DNA of 64,000 nucleotides from Pleurotus djamor (Eukaryota; Basidiomycota; Agaricomycetes; Agaricales; Pleurotaceae). The notes beneath the pieces were generated by a model, which saw only the letters and a program-made list of their open reading frames with translations, ran no database searches and had not been told where the DNA came from. A program made the position numbers and the translations under genes. Below are positions 10,744 to 24,239 of this stretch, one piece after another. The DNA lies in NCBI GenBank assembly GCA_029747585.1, contig JAPEVF010000020.1, positions 62,001 through 126,000 on the forward strand, written 5' to 3'. Numbering within the stretch: the stretch's first letter is position 1; each line of letters starts with the position of its first letter.

Positions 10744-11949
10744 ATGGAAACACAGGGCCCTACAACTTTTACCATCCGAGTACCAGCTACCTCTGCCAAT
10801 ATCGGCCCTGGTTTTGATGTCGTTGGCCTGTCGCTCTCGCTCTTCCTCACTGTGACAGTAACAGTACCCTCACCTAGTGGCCTAGAGAACCCAGCACAAT
10901 CTCGGGCGTATGAACCCCCAAAGATAACATATACCGGCGAAGGTGCCGATGAGGTATCCCTAGACGTCTACAAGAACCTCACCACTCGTGTCGCATTATA
11001 CGTGCTGCGTTGTCACAACATTCGAGTCTTTCCATCTGGCGTCACCATCCACTGCGATAACGAAATCCCTTTCGGCCGTGGGCTGGGCTCCTCCGGAGCT
11101 GCGGTCATAGCGGGCGTTCACCTTGGCAATGAAATCGGGCAACTACGTTTGAGCACAGAACGGCTTTTGGATTTCGCGTTGATGGTTGAGCGTCATCCCG
11201 ACAACGTTACGGCTGCTCTTGTGGGTGGATTCGTCGGATCTTATCTTAAGGAGCTTGATAGGGAAGCAACAGAAGCTGCTAGCGTGCCTTTGAGCGAGGT
11301 TCTCCCAGAATACCCTCCTGATGCTGGTGCCGAATGGGGACTGCATNCCCCCCAAACCACCACTTGGTATAGGTCACTATGTCCGATTTGGTTGGTCGAA
11401 AGAGATCAAAGCTGTCGCTATCATCCCTCAGTTCGAACTTAGCACCGCCAAAGCCCGAGAAGTCCTGCCTGAACAATACTCTCGTAAAGACTTGGTATGT
11501 GGAAAATCTGACTCTAATACGAGCCAAGAAACTGAAGAACTCTTAGGTATTCAACCTACAGCGACTTGCTGTCTTAACCACTGCATTGGGCCAATCGCCG
11601 CCCGATCCAGACCTGATTTATGAGGCCATGAAGGATCGTGTGCATCAACCATACCGAAAAGCACTCGTCAGTATCCACAATAAATATCCGTTCGCGCGTT
11701 CATCATACTCACCTCTATGGCTAGATTCCTGGTTTACCTGAGGTGACCACCTCAATCACTCCCGCTACACATCCAGGTTTGTTGGGCATCTGCCTCTCTG
11801 GAGCCGGACCAACAATATTAGCCTTGGCCACAGGCGGGTTCGAATCCATCGCTGAGGATGCTCGCGCCATTTTTAGAGAAAAATCCGTTGATATACAGTG
11901 GAAAGTCTTAGAGGTCGTTGGAGGTAGCGCCGTCACCCACTCAGCGTAG
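10744..11949 (+). CDS. THR1: Homoserine kinase
   Basis: GHMP-family kinase that phosphorylates L-homoserine with ATP in threonine biosynthesis. Three exons (10744-11494, 11547-11666, 11725-11949) give about 364 residues, close to the yeast enzyme. Motifs are the N-terminal VPATSANIGPGFDVVGLSL, the ATP-loop PFGRGLGSSGAAVIAG near residue 120, HPDNVTAALVGGFVGSY, and the C-terminal LGICLSGAGPTILAL. An N at 11347 in a C-rich run throws the reading out of frame. Removing it gives GLHPPKPPLGIGHYVRFGWS and an exon of exactly 250 codons, so it is almost surely an extra base call. The gene ends about 160 bp from the convergent dynein gene. Confidence 0.94.
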
Positions 11950-12106
11950 CCCCACAAAAGTAGCATCAAAATCATGATAGCAAAGGTATTATATCCGTGA
12001 GTGGTAGGTCATTACATCGTGAAGTACGTATTCAATGGGTATGAAATGCGTGGGTCGTCTACTGGTATAAGAGATGCGTGATATAAGAATTAAGGGAACG
12101 AATGCT

Positions 12107-15100
12107 TTAGCCACCTGCCGTGAGACAGACAGCCCTGGTCGAAACTAATGCGCCGGCGCTACGATCGAAGGGTAAATCTACAGTGAGGAGAACGTCGCTT
12201 CTGTCAGAGTTGAGGTACACGGGAAGGTTGACGGTGTCTTTAGGCGCATCGCCTGCTTGTACCCAGCGTATTTGGGAGGCATTCAATCGGACAGTCGCAC
12301 CATCGTTGAGTTCTAGGCGGTCTGTTGACCAAGTTGCACCTTCCAGCGCCAGGCCTAAGTGAGAGTGGTCAGTTGGGTAACCGAGTAATGGATGGGGCAA
12401 GGATCTTACCATCGATAATATATGCCTCAGGATCACTGACTCGCTCAATATCGAGTCGAAGATGGAGCGTCTCCAAGCTCCACCGCTTACGATGAGCTAC
12501 AGCCTGCCGCGTCGCTGTGATATACGCTTCAGGGAAGAAAAGACCACCAAGCCAGACTTCGACATTGTTGAGGTTGTCCAGACCTGATATCTGATCTAAT
12601 TGCGCCAGCCGGCGAGAGAAATCGGCGATCCAACCAGCTACGGTCATAGTCTTGTTAACCTTGTATCGTCGCCAATGATCTGGGATTGTGCCTGGGCCAA
12701 AGTTAGTGCGAAGAAATTGGCTTGTAAACATCGACAACTTTACCTTTTGTGAGAGCGCTCATCAAAGTGCGGAGATGATTGGTCTGCTTGAGGTCTCCTT
12801 GACAAACTTTGGTAACATCGACAAGGTCCTTGCGAACTTGGTCCAGCAACTTGCGCCCAATCGAGCCCTCTCGAGCAAAGAGTCGATAAAGGGGATCTTG
12901 GTTATCTGAGCCCTGCTTGGCAAGGGTGGCGAGTTTCTAAAACGTTGGGTTAGATCGAACATAAGGTTATCCCTCAAACAAAGAAACCTACATCAGGGAG
13001 AATGCCTAGCCAGTCGCGACAGCGCTCGTAAAGTGTCCTCATCCAGGCAGGCTGCTGGGAAGATTCAACTTTTGACGGCCCCGCGGTAGCTCCTCCGTCT
13101 TCATCATCATCTGCGAGCATACGCATCTTGCGCAGTTTTCCAAGTAGTTCATTGCCTGTAAATGGATAAGTAGATGCTTTACAAGCGAATCATCTCTCAT
13201 GCCTACCTTGTGCGATGGCAATAACCCGTTCGGCCGAAGGTGGCAAGCTAAGCCATGATGGTGGCTCGCGGTCGGGGAGGCTCTGAACCCAAGAGAGGAA
13301 GTGTTCCATCTTCGTACCGTCGGGAATAGTGAGGACAGGCTCATTGCCTAAAGAAGGAACCAGGTCGAAGTCAACATCGTAGGCCGTAGCAGTGAACAGG
13401 CCATCGACAAAGGCGTCAATGATGCGTTGATCGAATTCACTATCCACACGCCCTCCGTAGACAGATTGCTTGATGAGTGAACGGATAGCATCCCAGGGTA
13501 TCGTCGTAGGGTTGATGTTCGCTCTGCCTTTGGAGACCGAATTGAGCCAGGTGTCTATCATCCCAAATGCGGAGGACATATCGGAATCGTTGAAGTCGTA
13601 GATTTTGCTCCAACCTAGGGGGGCATACCGGAGACGTTCCTGGACAATTGCATGGAACCAGGCTAGCAGGAAGTACAGGCGCACTTTTTCGGCCGGACCC
13701 TGGGAAAGTCGGGCGGAAGAGATAGAACGGAGGGAATCGAGCAAATTCGCCTTGATACCGGGAGGGGGCTCATTCATGATCAAACGAGATTGCCGAAGTA
13801 TGTTGACGGGTATAGATGGGTTGGCTTCCATGGTGAGGAATAGGCGGAAATTGCGGTGAGGATTGAGTGTTTGCAATTTCTTTTCGAGCTGTCCTAACCA
13901 AGATGGGGCAAGATGGACATTCTTCAGCAGAACCCAAGTTCCCTGACGCGATGCAGCAGCGATAGCTTGATCAGCAAGAGTGAAACCTTCCTGTGATCCC
14001 ATCGCGACGGAAGCTGAGCGTGTACCAGTGTTCTTGATCAGATTTTCCACCTTGTAACTGGCATCATAACCAGGCACGGAGACTAAAGCAATGGAGGAGG
14101 TTGGAGGAACTTCATCAGATACCATCGAGCCAAGGTCGAAGCTCGCTTCAGCGGACAGATCCAACTCGAAAACAACTCGAACGAAAGTAGCGGTAGCTTG
14201 AAGCAGACGATCTGGTCTGAAACATTTGATGATCAACAAAGCCCGTATGGCCTCGACCACAGCTACAAAGAAGGAATAAGTAAAACAGAATGATATACTA
14301 CCGGCGGATGCTTACGAGTTCCAGGCTCCCAAGGAGTGGGCACACAACTTTCGGGGGCACTTGATGATAGGAACGGAATCCACGAGTCTTCATTTTCCAA
14401 TAGATGTGATTGAACTGGTTTGAATAGTGAAAACTTCGCGTAGTTATCAAGCCGCTGCGCTTGTTCTGGCGTCAGGATGGAACTTGTCTGTGTTGAGGGG
14501 GCACCGGCGACAGTGGCTCCATCACCACTTTCCAGGAAAAACTCAAGTTCATCCCCTATTTCCTCTATACCACGAAGTTTGACTTGTGCTAGTAGAACAG
14601 CTAGCATCACTTGGTCTCGGTGGAGAAGAGCACGAGATGTGCGGCGATACAAGACGAGGAAAAGATCGTTGAGAAGGATATCTCGACGTTGGCCGTAGTC
14701 GGAGATGTTCTTGAGGTTGGGATTATGATGTAGGACATAGTCGAAAATATCGAGGAAGAAGTGGAGAGAGAACTGGTAAAAGTGGTTGATGAGGTTGAGT
14801 TGCTCCAACACAAAGAAGACAGAGCTGCAGGCTTGGGCCAAAGGGAGATATTCGGCGGTAACCTGTTCAACTTCTTTCATGACAACTTCAGTTTCTTCAA
14901 CTTTGTTCGTGATCTCCGCGGCTTCGCGTTTGAGGGTTTCTAACGTGTCGATGACCTTGTCATCATCGAGAATATTTCCGGTGGAATCGTTCAACGCCTG
15001 TAGAAGGAGCTTTTCAAGAGTACGGAGGCGAAGCTTGAATTCGCCCTGGACTTTCATGAGATCGGTTCTCTTGCGTTCAGTGTCTGGTCTCTCAACCTTG

Positions 15101-18100
15101 AGAACTTGGTCGAGAGATTGGCTTTGTAGACTACTCCTGGTCATCGTGAAGTTGACGAATGTAACACGACTACAAATATCGGGTGAAAATTCAACGGATG
15201 GGTCGCGCGTGGATAAGAACATCGTGAACGAGGGCGAGAAATCGATGTCTTGGTTGCCCAATCGGATGAGGACTCGACCACCTGTGCGACGTATTTCACG
15301 ATTCAATACGGCGTTAAGAATCGGGTCCAAATGTTCAACGTCCTGGATCAGGAGAGGACTACCAAATCGAAGGGCGCTTTCTAGCACCTTGAGGAACGCG
15401 TCATCCAAGAAACTAGTGACAGTGATCTTTCGTTCCTTGTATTCGTTCAACAGGAATTTGGTGGCCTGCCCGGTGGGATCGATGATCAGTGGGTACCGGT
15501 TGAAGCGTTTGAGCATGATCGCGTTCTCCGTCGTGAGATTGTCAGACGGCAATGACTTGGACTGCCAGCTAAGGCGGTCATCAGCAGTGGAAAGGTATTC
15601 CGTGAGTGAGAGCTCGAGTTTGAATTTGATGTTCGCCTCGATCAAATGATTGGACCACTCTTGCCACATGACTTCGCGATAATGTTGATCGAAGAATCCT
15701 CCGTATGCAAGGAAGGCTGCAGAGAGTAAGACGTCGCCGACGATCGTGCTCATTTCGGAATCGAACGTCCGGCTACTAGTTTCCCAACGACCTCGCTCTG
15801 AAGACAAACTCTCCAAGAGTTTCATGCTACGGTCCACCTTGCTCTGAACACGTTCCATTTCGGCTTTGATGGCTTGGGTTTCACTGATGAGTAACGCATA
15901 TTCTTCCTTGTAAGTCATGATCTTGGCTTCAAGCTCAGCAATCATTTGTATGATAGCTGAGGCCTGTTTCTTCGTGGTTTCGGCTTGATTCTCCAATGAT
16001 TGAACTTCGTTACGAAGGGGCTCCACCTTATCCAATATCTCGGAGAAGCGAACTTGAGCGATCACCCACTTGACAAGGGGACCGCAAGCCTTACTGGCAC
16101 GTTGCACAGTATCGAAATTGAAAGAAGGTCTGCTGAGGAAATCTTTCTTCATCGTCTCTCGAAGTTGACGAGTCATCTGGTTTGTTGTATCAAAGCCAAC
16201 AATTCGTTGAATGAAATCGTCCCGACGAATGATTCCCTGAACAGTGCGCCAGCTATCGATCTTGTGCCCCAAGACAGTGCAAACGGACTCCATCGCCAAT
16301 TTTACAGCCTCAGGAGGGTTGGCCATGGCTCGAACCTCCTGCAAGTGTTGACGCTTAATGCTGCCGACTGCTGACTGGGCATCAAGGACGGCAGGTTCCG
16401 CATCCGCGAGGTCAGCCATGACAACCGCCCTACGTTGTTCTATATGGCGATCTTGTTCAACCAGGGCCGCTTGAATCTGAATGGAGGCTGCTTTCTTCTG
16501 CTCAGCCTCTTGTTGGTCGGCCACCATGCGCTTCAATTTTTCATTGGCTTCTGCGTCTTTGGCTTGCAATTGTGATCGTTTTAGCGCAAGACTCTTTCGA
16601 AGTTCTTCAACTTGAGTGACTGTATCACGAAGTTTATCCAAACCGACGTGTAAGTGGCGTTGTTGTTCTTCGAGCTCATCGCGTTTCTCGTTGTAGAGGC
16701 GAACATAGTGGTTGATGCTTCGTGCGAAGTCAGTTCATGCCAGTTGTTGTGGAAATGAAAACTTACAAATCGAGATAATGGCGAGGGGTAACATAGTTGT
16801 AGCGCCCTTGGCGTCTACTCAAGCGCTGATTGATTGCATGTAGTGAAGCGTGGACATTGACAAGGGCATTGACGACAGCGGTACGATGAGTTGGGGGCAT
16901 TTCGAGAGCGCGATAAGCGATGGGGAAGTTGACAGGAGGGTTGTACGATGGGAGATCCAAATCGAGTGTATGGGTGAACTCCATGCCAACTTGGTAGAAG
17001 GCTTGATCTGACCAATCTCCAAACCAATCCAAAACGCAACGATTGAACAAAGCCGGAGAGGTGGCCGCGCGTGACGCCAATCCATTGGCGGGGGGATTCA
17101 TGGTGAATACAACATGTAGATTCTTGGCAACTTGCTGAGTGAACCAGCGATAGAGCTCTTCATGCGAGTCTAACATTAATCCATCGCGTTGTGACCCTTC
17201 TTTGCAGGCTGTCATGAGGGCTGCGTGTTCGTCGCCTTCAAAGAGACCAGGGACTTCTGCATTGGCAAGCAGAGTGTTCATTCTCTCCAGGAAACCTGAA
17301 TCAAGGACATTGGATTCGTCCATGATGAAGCAGATCTTTTCGCCTTTGCATCCAGAGCGCCTCAAGACGGTTCGGAGATCTTCGTCGAAATCGTCACCGG
17401 TGTACTTGTTCGAGACTTTAATTTGGAAGATGCTAAGACCGTTCATCCAAGCAACGAAGCGCGAAAGAGTTGTCTGGCGATGGAAAGGTTAGTGTTTAAA
17501 CATATTGTCAGCATGACATGTACGAACCTTTCCACTACCACTGACACCAATCAATAAGAGATGACCTTGTATCTGGCGGAAAACACGATCGATACGCAGG
17601 ACGTGATCCAAGACATCATTGAAGAGAACGAGGGGTACATCTAATTCCTCCTCGTAGAAGACGCGCAAACGGGCCTTCGTGTACTCGCGGAGAGTAGCGC
17701 GGTCCACGGGAACGTAATGTTTTGATGTCCAATTGGAGAACAAAATGGGCCGTCCAAGGGCTTCGTCACGATTTATGGTTGGGAAATGTTCCGTCGCGAT
17801 GGCGTCGATGTTTTCGTCAGTCCATTGCTTTTCATCCTCGGTGACTAGTCGATCCTGGAAAAGCCGCAAGGCTTCGTGAGCCCAAACACGTACCAAGCCC
17901 TCCACTGACAGAGCCTCCAGAGGCTTGATCGCCTCGTAGATGCCCCGAACCCATCTAGTAAGTTCACGAGGACTGTAAACGTAGTGCGCTTGCACATCTG
18001 TAGTGAACCGCTTCTGAGATGCCAAGAAAAAGGTGACCATGGCATCAGTGAGTGGCTCTGCATAAGCCCGTAGCGACGGCAAAACTTTGAGAGCTGCGCG

Positions 18101-21100
18101 ATTGTATGTCCCGTAAATCTGCTTCAGAGATATTTCACCGGGATAATCGACCATAACCAAGGGAGCGTGACGCAGGAAACGGTGGGTAAGCGGAACTCGA
18201 CCTGGATCTGTAGGAGGATTACATGCGCCGACGAATTGAATCCTCTCGAGTTTCACCCAAGCCATATCGCTCGACCTCCAGAATCCACCAGACTCAACGA
18301 GTTGTCGAATGAATGAGATGACACGCTGAGTTCCATATTTATCTGGGGCTGGCAAGTTGATTTCGTCACAGAACACGACCAACCATCGCCCAATTTGGAC
18401 TGGAGCCAGAAGGACGCCGTTAGGCGTTTTTCTGTACTCACAGTATTGCTCAAACGTCTTCAAAATCAATTCAGGGGTGGTGGCACTGGAGAAGTTGAGG
18501 CCGACTACTTCCATATCGGGCAATTTCCTCAGGGCGCTGAAGAGTGTCATGGTCTTTCCTGAACCAGGAGGTCCACAAAGCATCAGGGGTTTATGCTCTG
18601 AAAGCCAGGAGTACAGGACCTCTTCATGGCGCACGGTGTCGATGGTCGGAACGACTACGTCAGATGCGGTAACGGCATGCGAGTCGATTTCAATGCTCGG
18701 GACTCGAGATTGCCAAGCAACCCATTCACCCGTGCTGACTTGAACGTCATAGTCAATGAGGGAACTCCCTGGGGCCATCGGAGGTAGATCAATGCCCGTG
18801 CGTGTCCGTAAGAATTCTCCCATATCCGCTCGTAGATCAAGTTTCGCATCACCAGAGAAGGCCCAAATAATGCTGATCAGCAGACGCTTGGTAACATACT
18901 GCTCGACGCGTTCGGGGGCCAACGGGAAGTCTGAGTGTTGAATGTTGTACTCGACGATGTTGCGAACCGTCTTGTTGACGAGAGAGAAGAGGGTGTTCAG
19001 TGCACGTGTGACGGTGAAATCCATGATGTGCTCGATGGACTCGGCATACTCCAGGGCGGAGCTGACCAGGTCCCCATCCTCGAAGTAGCGCTCTAAGACA
19101 TTCGCGATGAGCCTCTGGGTATCGAGGTGCACAGAAGAGACAGCATCTGCGGCGGGCTCTGTATGGCGTCGAAGGGTATCCATGGCATCCTCGTCATCGG
19201 CGTCAAGCGGGTTCGAGGCAAGCGTAGCCAGATAGTTCTTGTACACCATAGATGGAGTAACCACGTCTTCGCTGAACCAAATCATACCACAGCGACTGAC
19301 GGTGGCAAGGGTGGCATATCTAAGATGCTCGACCTCGAACATGATTCTGACATTNGGAGGAAGGTTGAGACGTTCGCCATTGGGCAAGGTGAGAAGTTTG
19401 TTGTCGTCCAAAACACTGAAGCAGACAAATGTTAGGAAATTTAACCCATCATAGAGAGAAGGGCCATTTACCTATTCAAGTTCTCAACCCATTCGGGATC
19501 GACATCACCATCAAAGATAATCCAATGTCTCTTGGCACTTTCACCACGAACATCATCGACGATTTTGCGAAGGATATGCGTGAAGAGACCATCGTTCCAC
19601 TCACGCGTGGTTGGGTCCAACGTTCCGTAGAGAGCATCTTTGTGCATGGCCTTCGGGTCAATGACATATGAGACACCTTCGACTCCATCCAACCGAGCAA
19701 GAGCTGCCAGAAGGACTTGCCATGCCTGCGTCTTGCCACTTCCAGAAGGCCCAACCATCATCAAACCATGCTGAATCTTCTGAATTTGGTAGAGTTGGAG
19801 AATCTTGGAGATCCAGCGTTCGCCAGCCTCCAGGCGTCGATCGACGCAAACCTTGAGAATTTCTTGTCGAAGGGCTTCCAAGTCAACGGGTTCATAGTCA
19901 ACTCCAGGGAACACATCTGCTAGCAAGCTATAACCAACCGTCAGTGGTTTGGAGACAGGGACGGAAGGGCATACAATACCTTGTCAGAAGTGGGACATCG
20001 TCAGCAACAAGCTTGGGCACGATGGTTTCGGTTACACTCTGAATAAGAATGATCTGTTCGGCAATGCCGTCCGAGAGACTCTCAAAGTTGGCATCTTCAT
20101 TGAGGGCATTCTGGTCGTTGATCAGGCGCTCGCGCTTCAAAATACCGGCACTAGAAAGCACGGCCTTCAGAGCACGCAGACCGAAGTCATAATGGGGCTG
20201 AGGAGAGAGTTGTTCGTCACAAAGGTTGAAGAAAGGAACGATCTTCGAGGCGAGGGACTCCGCCGTCCGGAAACCTTGAGAGAACAGCATAACCTGCGCG
20301 ATCAACTCGCGATCCGGTCGAGTCATGGCCATTCTACAAGGGATCAGTGGCAGCCTTTGACAATGAAGGCGCAAACCACTTACGGCCTAAACAACTTGGT
20401 AAGGTTAGGAGGCAGTTGGGACCGTCCAGCATAGTTAGGGTTAGTCGTGATAAATATTCCTTCAGAGTCGTTAGTAGGTCAGTTCGACGATAGCCCAAGA
20501 TGCACCCACCCATATTCTGGTTCAACTTGAGGTTCTTGCCGACAAGCTCAATCTCCGTATTGGGATTCTTCACCAACGCAGCGAGACCTTGCTGAATAGT
20601 TTGAACTTGCTGGGAAACAGCACTCAGAATACGTTCTTCCAAACGATTGAACTCGTCGAAACAGCCCCATGCACCGACTTGACATAACCCAATGAAGATA
20701 CGACCCATGGCCTGGAAATCGAACGTCTCATCACAACAGAAGACAAGGACGAAACGCCCAAGTTGAACACCCAGGGCTTTGACAGACTCGGTCTTGCCTA
20801 ATCAAAGAGTTAGCCAAAGCACGGAGGAAGAAGGGAATGTCACTTACCTGTACCAGCTGGACCAAACGGAGCACCACCGAGCTGGGTGTCAAGGGCCTGA
20901 GTCAACGTAAGATAGACACGATCGGTCAAAGGTGTCTGGACAAGTCGGTCTGGAACACCAAGATACTCCCAACCGTAAGGGAAGGACGCGTCAGCAACCT
21001 TGATGGCAAGTCTATCCAACGGGTTCTCCAAGGCCGTATTCAGATAAAAGCGCATCTGGTAGAGCCAGGTAAAGTTCTTCGAATCCAACACGCGTTGACT

Positions 21101-23358
21101 GATGAGGATACGCGTGACGTCTCTCTGATGAACAAGCTCGGTGATGAGATGCTCGCATTTACGACGCGTGACTGGTGTGAGTTCTTGCAAGACAATGTCG
21201 GCGAGGAGGTCGAGAGCTTGAGCAGTGGTGCTCAGGGAATCTTCAGGAGGCTGGGAATTATCCAACGATGATTCGACCGAAGTGGTCCAGGCAATTTGGA
21301 CAGCCAGCGTTACTAACTGTGCAGGATACTTCTCCATCCATTCCAAGAGCTGTTCCTTCACCAAAGAGGAACCATTTCCGTAAAACGCCTGGAGCTCAGT
21401 GACAGCATCCGTGAGTAGGTTGGCCAACGAGAGGCGCATCATTGATTCAATCTTCGTAAGCCAATCGTTAATCTTCGGGTAGTCCTTGAGGAGGATCGGC
21501 TCGGTGAAAATGACTTCTTCTCCTTCTCGCGAAGACATGCTTTGTATCTGTGTGAGTTCATCGTCCAGCCTGACGGTCGAGATACCGGCAAACATCTTCT
21601 TCAAGTGCTTCATGATACGCAAGATATCCTTGCTGTTACCGATGATCTCCAACAAGTCTTCATCACCAACAAAGTAGAAGCGAGGGAATGAGGAACGTTC
21701 GCGCTCCAGGTACTCTCCGAGAGCTTTCTGGATCTTGTTCAGCTGGTCGGCCAATCGTTCCAGACTCTTCTGAATGCCTTGGATGTTCATGACGTCAAGG
21801 ATGAACGGTGACTTGTAGACTTTCTTCATGACCGTCAAGAATTCGGTATTGATGTTTTGGAAGCGGGCGCTTTCGACTGGTAGAAGATGCTTGATGTCAG
21901 CACTTCCGGAGAAGATGCCCTCCAGATAGACCCATTGCCGTTGGACATCAATCCAGACATCGAATAAGACATGGACTCGATTGAGCTTCTCTTCCCATGA
22001 ACTGGCCTCTTCCTCGAAGACTTTATAGTATGGCGAGAGCTTCATGGCGGTTAGTGAGTTCAAGTTCTCGCTGCACTTGGTGAAGAGATCGTCCCATCCT
22101 CTGGAAAACGGTTGAGCCAAGTCTCGTTACTCCTTCAACGAGCGAGGACGTACCGAATGAGTCGACACTTGTTCTGATAGTTGACCAAATCCAGGGTATA
22201 GTTGGTCCAGATTTCCTTGACTTGCTTGATGTATTCTTCCAAGGCCATCTATCATGAAATTAGTATCAGAAGACCGCTTCGTAACGCTGCAACAAACCTC
22301 GCCCTGTGCTTGAATGATGACCTCTTTAATCAAGGATTCGTTCTTCTTCAGGTCCAAATCATAGACGTTGCCCAAGGTCATCCTGCAGGCAGAGTCAGCG
22401 CGTCGAGCACAGAATGGTCATCACAACTCACAGAGTCAGACTAATCTGAGCGGGTAGCCTTAAAACCTTAAACAACTGCTTCCAATGACGATCCTTTAGG
22501 GCCTCACTCTTGAGCTCCGAGACCAGGGTATTCGACTTCAGCAAGCCTCGCAAGACATCCTGCACGTATTCGAACGCGGCATACTGCCTCATTCTCGTTG
22601 GCATCTCCTTCGTCGAAGAAAGAAGACCGTCGATCTGCTGTCGTAACTTCCTCGGCTGCACAGTAGCCCAAGCCAACTCCCTCAACTCCCCAATCTGATT
22701 CCATACCCCAGAAAGCGCCGTCCAAACCGCCTTCAAATCACGTAGCTCCTCGAATACTGGCTCCAAACGTGTATGACGCGTCAATTCCAAGTCGAGAGCT
22801 TCCTTAGCTCGACAAACAAGGTCGTATTCCTCTCGAACGCGGTTGAGTTTTCCTTCGAATACATTGATGGTGTTCATAGCGGTGTCAGCACGAAGGTTGC
22901 CTTGGACTGGTCGAGTCTGCTCCCATTCTGCGATGATGTCGTTAATCTTGTTCTCGACAATCTTGTCTTCGGCGACAATCTTGAGTTGAAGACCAGCTAT
23001 AGAGGATGTTAGCTGAGTAGTAAAACGGCCAGTACTACAAGGACGCGCCTAGTTGTTCCTGGATAGAGTCATTCTTTCGCTTCAATATCTCATTGTAGGC
23101 ACTCCATTCGCCTCGAAGTTGGTCAGAATAAAGCCAGTCGTCGGGAAATTGGTATCGAAAGCGCTCCAAAGTCTTCTCTCCACTAGCGCATAGTTCTATC
23201 ATGGGACCCCATGCTTTAGTTTTCTTCTTGAGGTCCTGGACGAAAGTGATGAATGTGACCGCCGCCGCTGTCGACGAGTTGCTAGAGGCGAAGGCCTGTC
23301 GCAGGTTAGCATCATGGTTTCGTATCTGGAGAGCATAAGAGCAAGTTCCTACCTCCAT
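12107..23358 (-). CDS. dhc2: Cytoplasmic dynein heavy chain, motor half (dhc2 type of a split heavy chain)
   Basis: Minus-end microtubule motor for nuclear and organelle transport. Reading from the start there is a short stretch with [19 protein letters not shown], the linker, then AAA1 (GPAGTGKTES, Walker B CFDEFN), AAA2 ([24 protein letters not shown]), AAA3 ([22 protein letters not shown]) and AAA4 ([22 protein letters not shown]). The stalk coiled coil and microtubule-binding tip follow ([15 protein letters not shown] after the tip), then AAA5, AAA6 and the C-terminal domain. All four nucleotide loops keep their lysine. The roughly 1,000-residue N-terminal tail that binds intermediate chains and dimerises is absent: mL43 starts only 147 bp upstream, and a stop precedes the first in-frame ATG. 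Agaricomycetes such as Schizophyllum commune encode the tail in a separate gene, dhc1; this gene fits dhc2. The N at 19355 lies in a Pro codon and is harmless. The proposed first coding exon is only 6 nt (23353-23358), which is uncertain. Confidence 0.93.
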
Positions 23359-23505
23359 AATTGCTTCAGGCCAACGCGAACACGAAGGAAGTTGGGGAGA
23401 CGCAACGCGACAAAATCAGAAGTGGTTGCTGAGAGGATTACGTAACACGTGTTTGTTTGCCCTCGAGCGTTTGGCTTGGTCGCCCAATTTTGTGCTCATT
23501 TCGCC
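23359..23505. promoter_or_regulatory. Divergent promoter between dynein dhc2 and mL43
   Basis: Only 147 bp separate the two start codons, so both genes must share this promoter space. I could not identify a TATA box or named factor site with confidence. Confidence 0.55.
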
Positions 23506-24007
23506 ATGTCCTCTGCTACTCGAATCGTTGCTCCTGCTCGTCCCATATTTCGGGCTCAATTACGCTCACGTCCGTCCAATGGACACTCTGTATTCATCCC
23601 CCAAATTCGAAAGCTCGTCTTCGAATACTGCGAAAAATGGCCGTCATCCGCCAACACCCGGACTTTCCTGTTAACCCAACTCGAGAGCGTTGCGCGGGAG
23701 TATCCTCACGTAGAGGTGGTCGTAAAGCAGCGGAATCAGGACGAACCGATTGTCAGAGGGTTTTATCGTAAGTACGTGTGCTGAATACGCGTCCCCTCCA
23801 ACTAAGTTGCCCCATGAAGTCAACGGCCGTGACAAAGTTATTCCTCTGAATGGCTTTGAGGTGACTGGTATCCGAAGCAAAGTTCAACTGTTGCTCGACT
23901 CCTCCGGTGCCAAGATAAAGCCTCTCAAGCGCAAAACCGTGGAGAGCACGACGGAGGCTGCGAGAGGTATTTGGAGTGGTCTTCATGCTGATAGACCGGA
24001 ACTGTAA
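23506..24007 (+). CDS. Mitochondrial large-subunit ribosomal protein mL43 (MRPL51 type)
   Basis: Protein of the mitochondrial ribosome with the L51/S25/CI-B8 thioredoxin-like domain. Two exons (23506-23767, 23820-24007) give 149 residues. The N-terminus MSSATRIVAPARPIFRAQLR is Arg-rich without acidic residues, as a mitochondrial targeting signal would be. The domain shows FIPQIRKLVFEYCEKWPSS, FLLTQLESVAREYPHVEVVV and the basic segment RGFYLNGRDKVIPLNGFE. The ATG at 23506 was chosen because upstream frames lack a start that adds targeting features. It is divergent from the dynein gene and converges on PEX10. Confidence 0.87.
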
Positions 24008-24239
24008 CAGGTTCGAGTGATTTCCCCTCACATATTCTCATATCCTAATTCCGACCTCGTATTATCCTCAGAATATCTTACTCCGGCACTGGATTGGTCT
24101 GCAAGTACGCGTTCCGGTGGCAACTTCTTGAGAAACACAGCAGGACATTCGAGGCGGCTGTTATGTATGGAAGTATCCATGCACGCATTAGAGTTGGGAC
24201 TCAGAGTTCCAATATGCAGTGGTGATATTATACTTTTGA

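Noticed and set aside
11838..11852. GGTTCGAATCC, a tRNA T-loop-like sequence
   Set aside because: It lies inside the conserved third exon of homoserine kinase and no cloverleaf can be drawn around it.
14786..15649. A 287-codon plus-strand frame
   Set aside because: It is antisense to conserved dynein stalk/AAA5 coding sequence, is Ser/Arg-rich as expected of a shadow frame, and has no motif.
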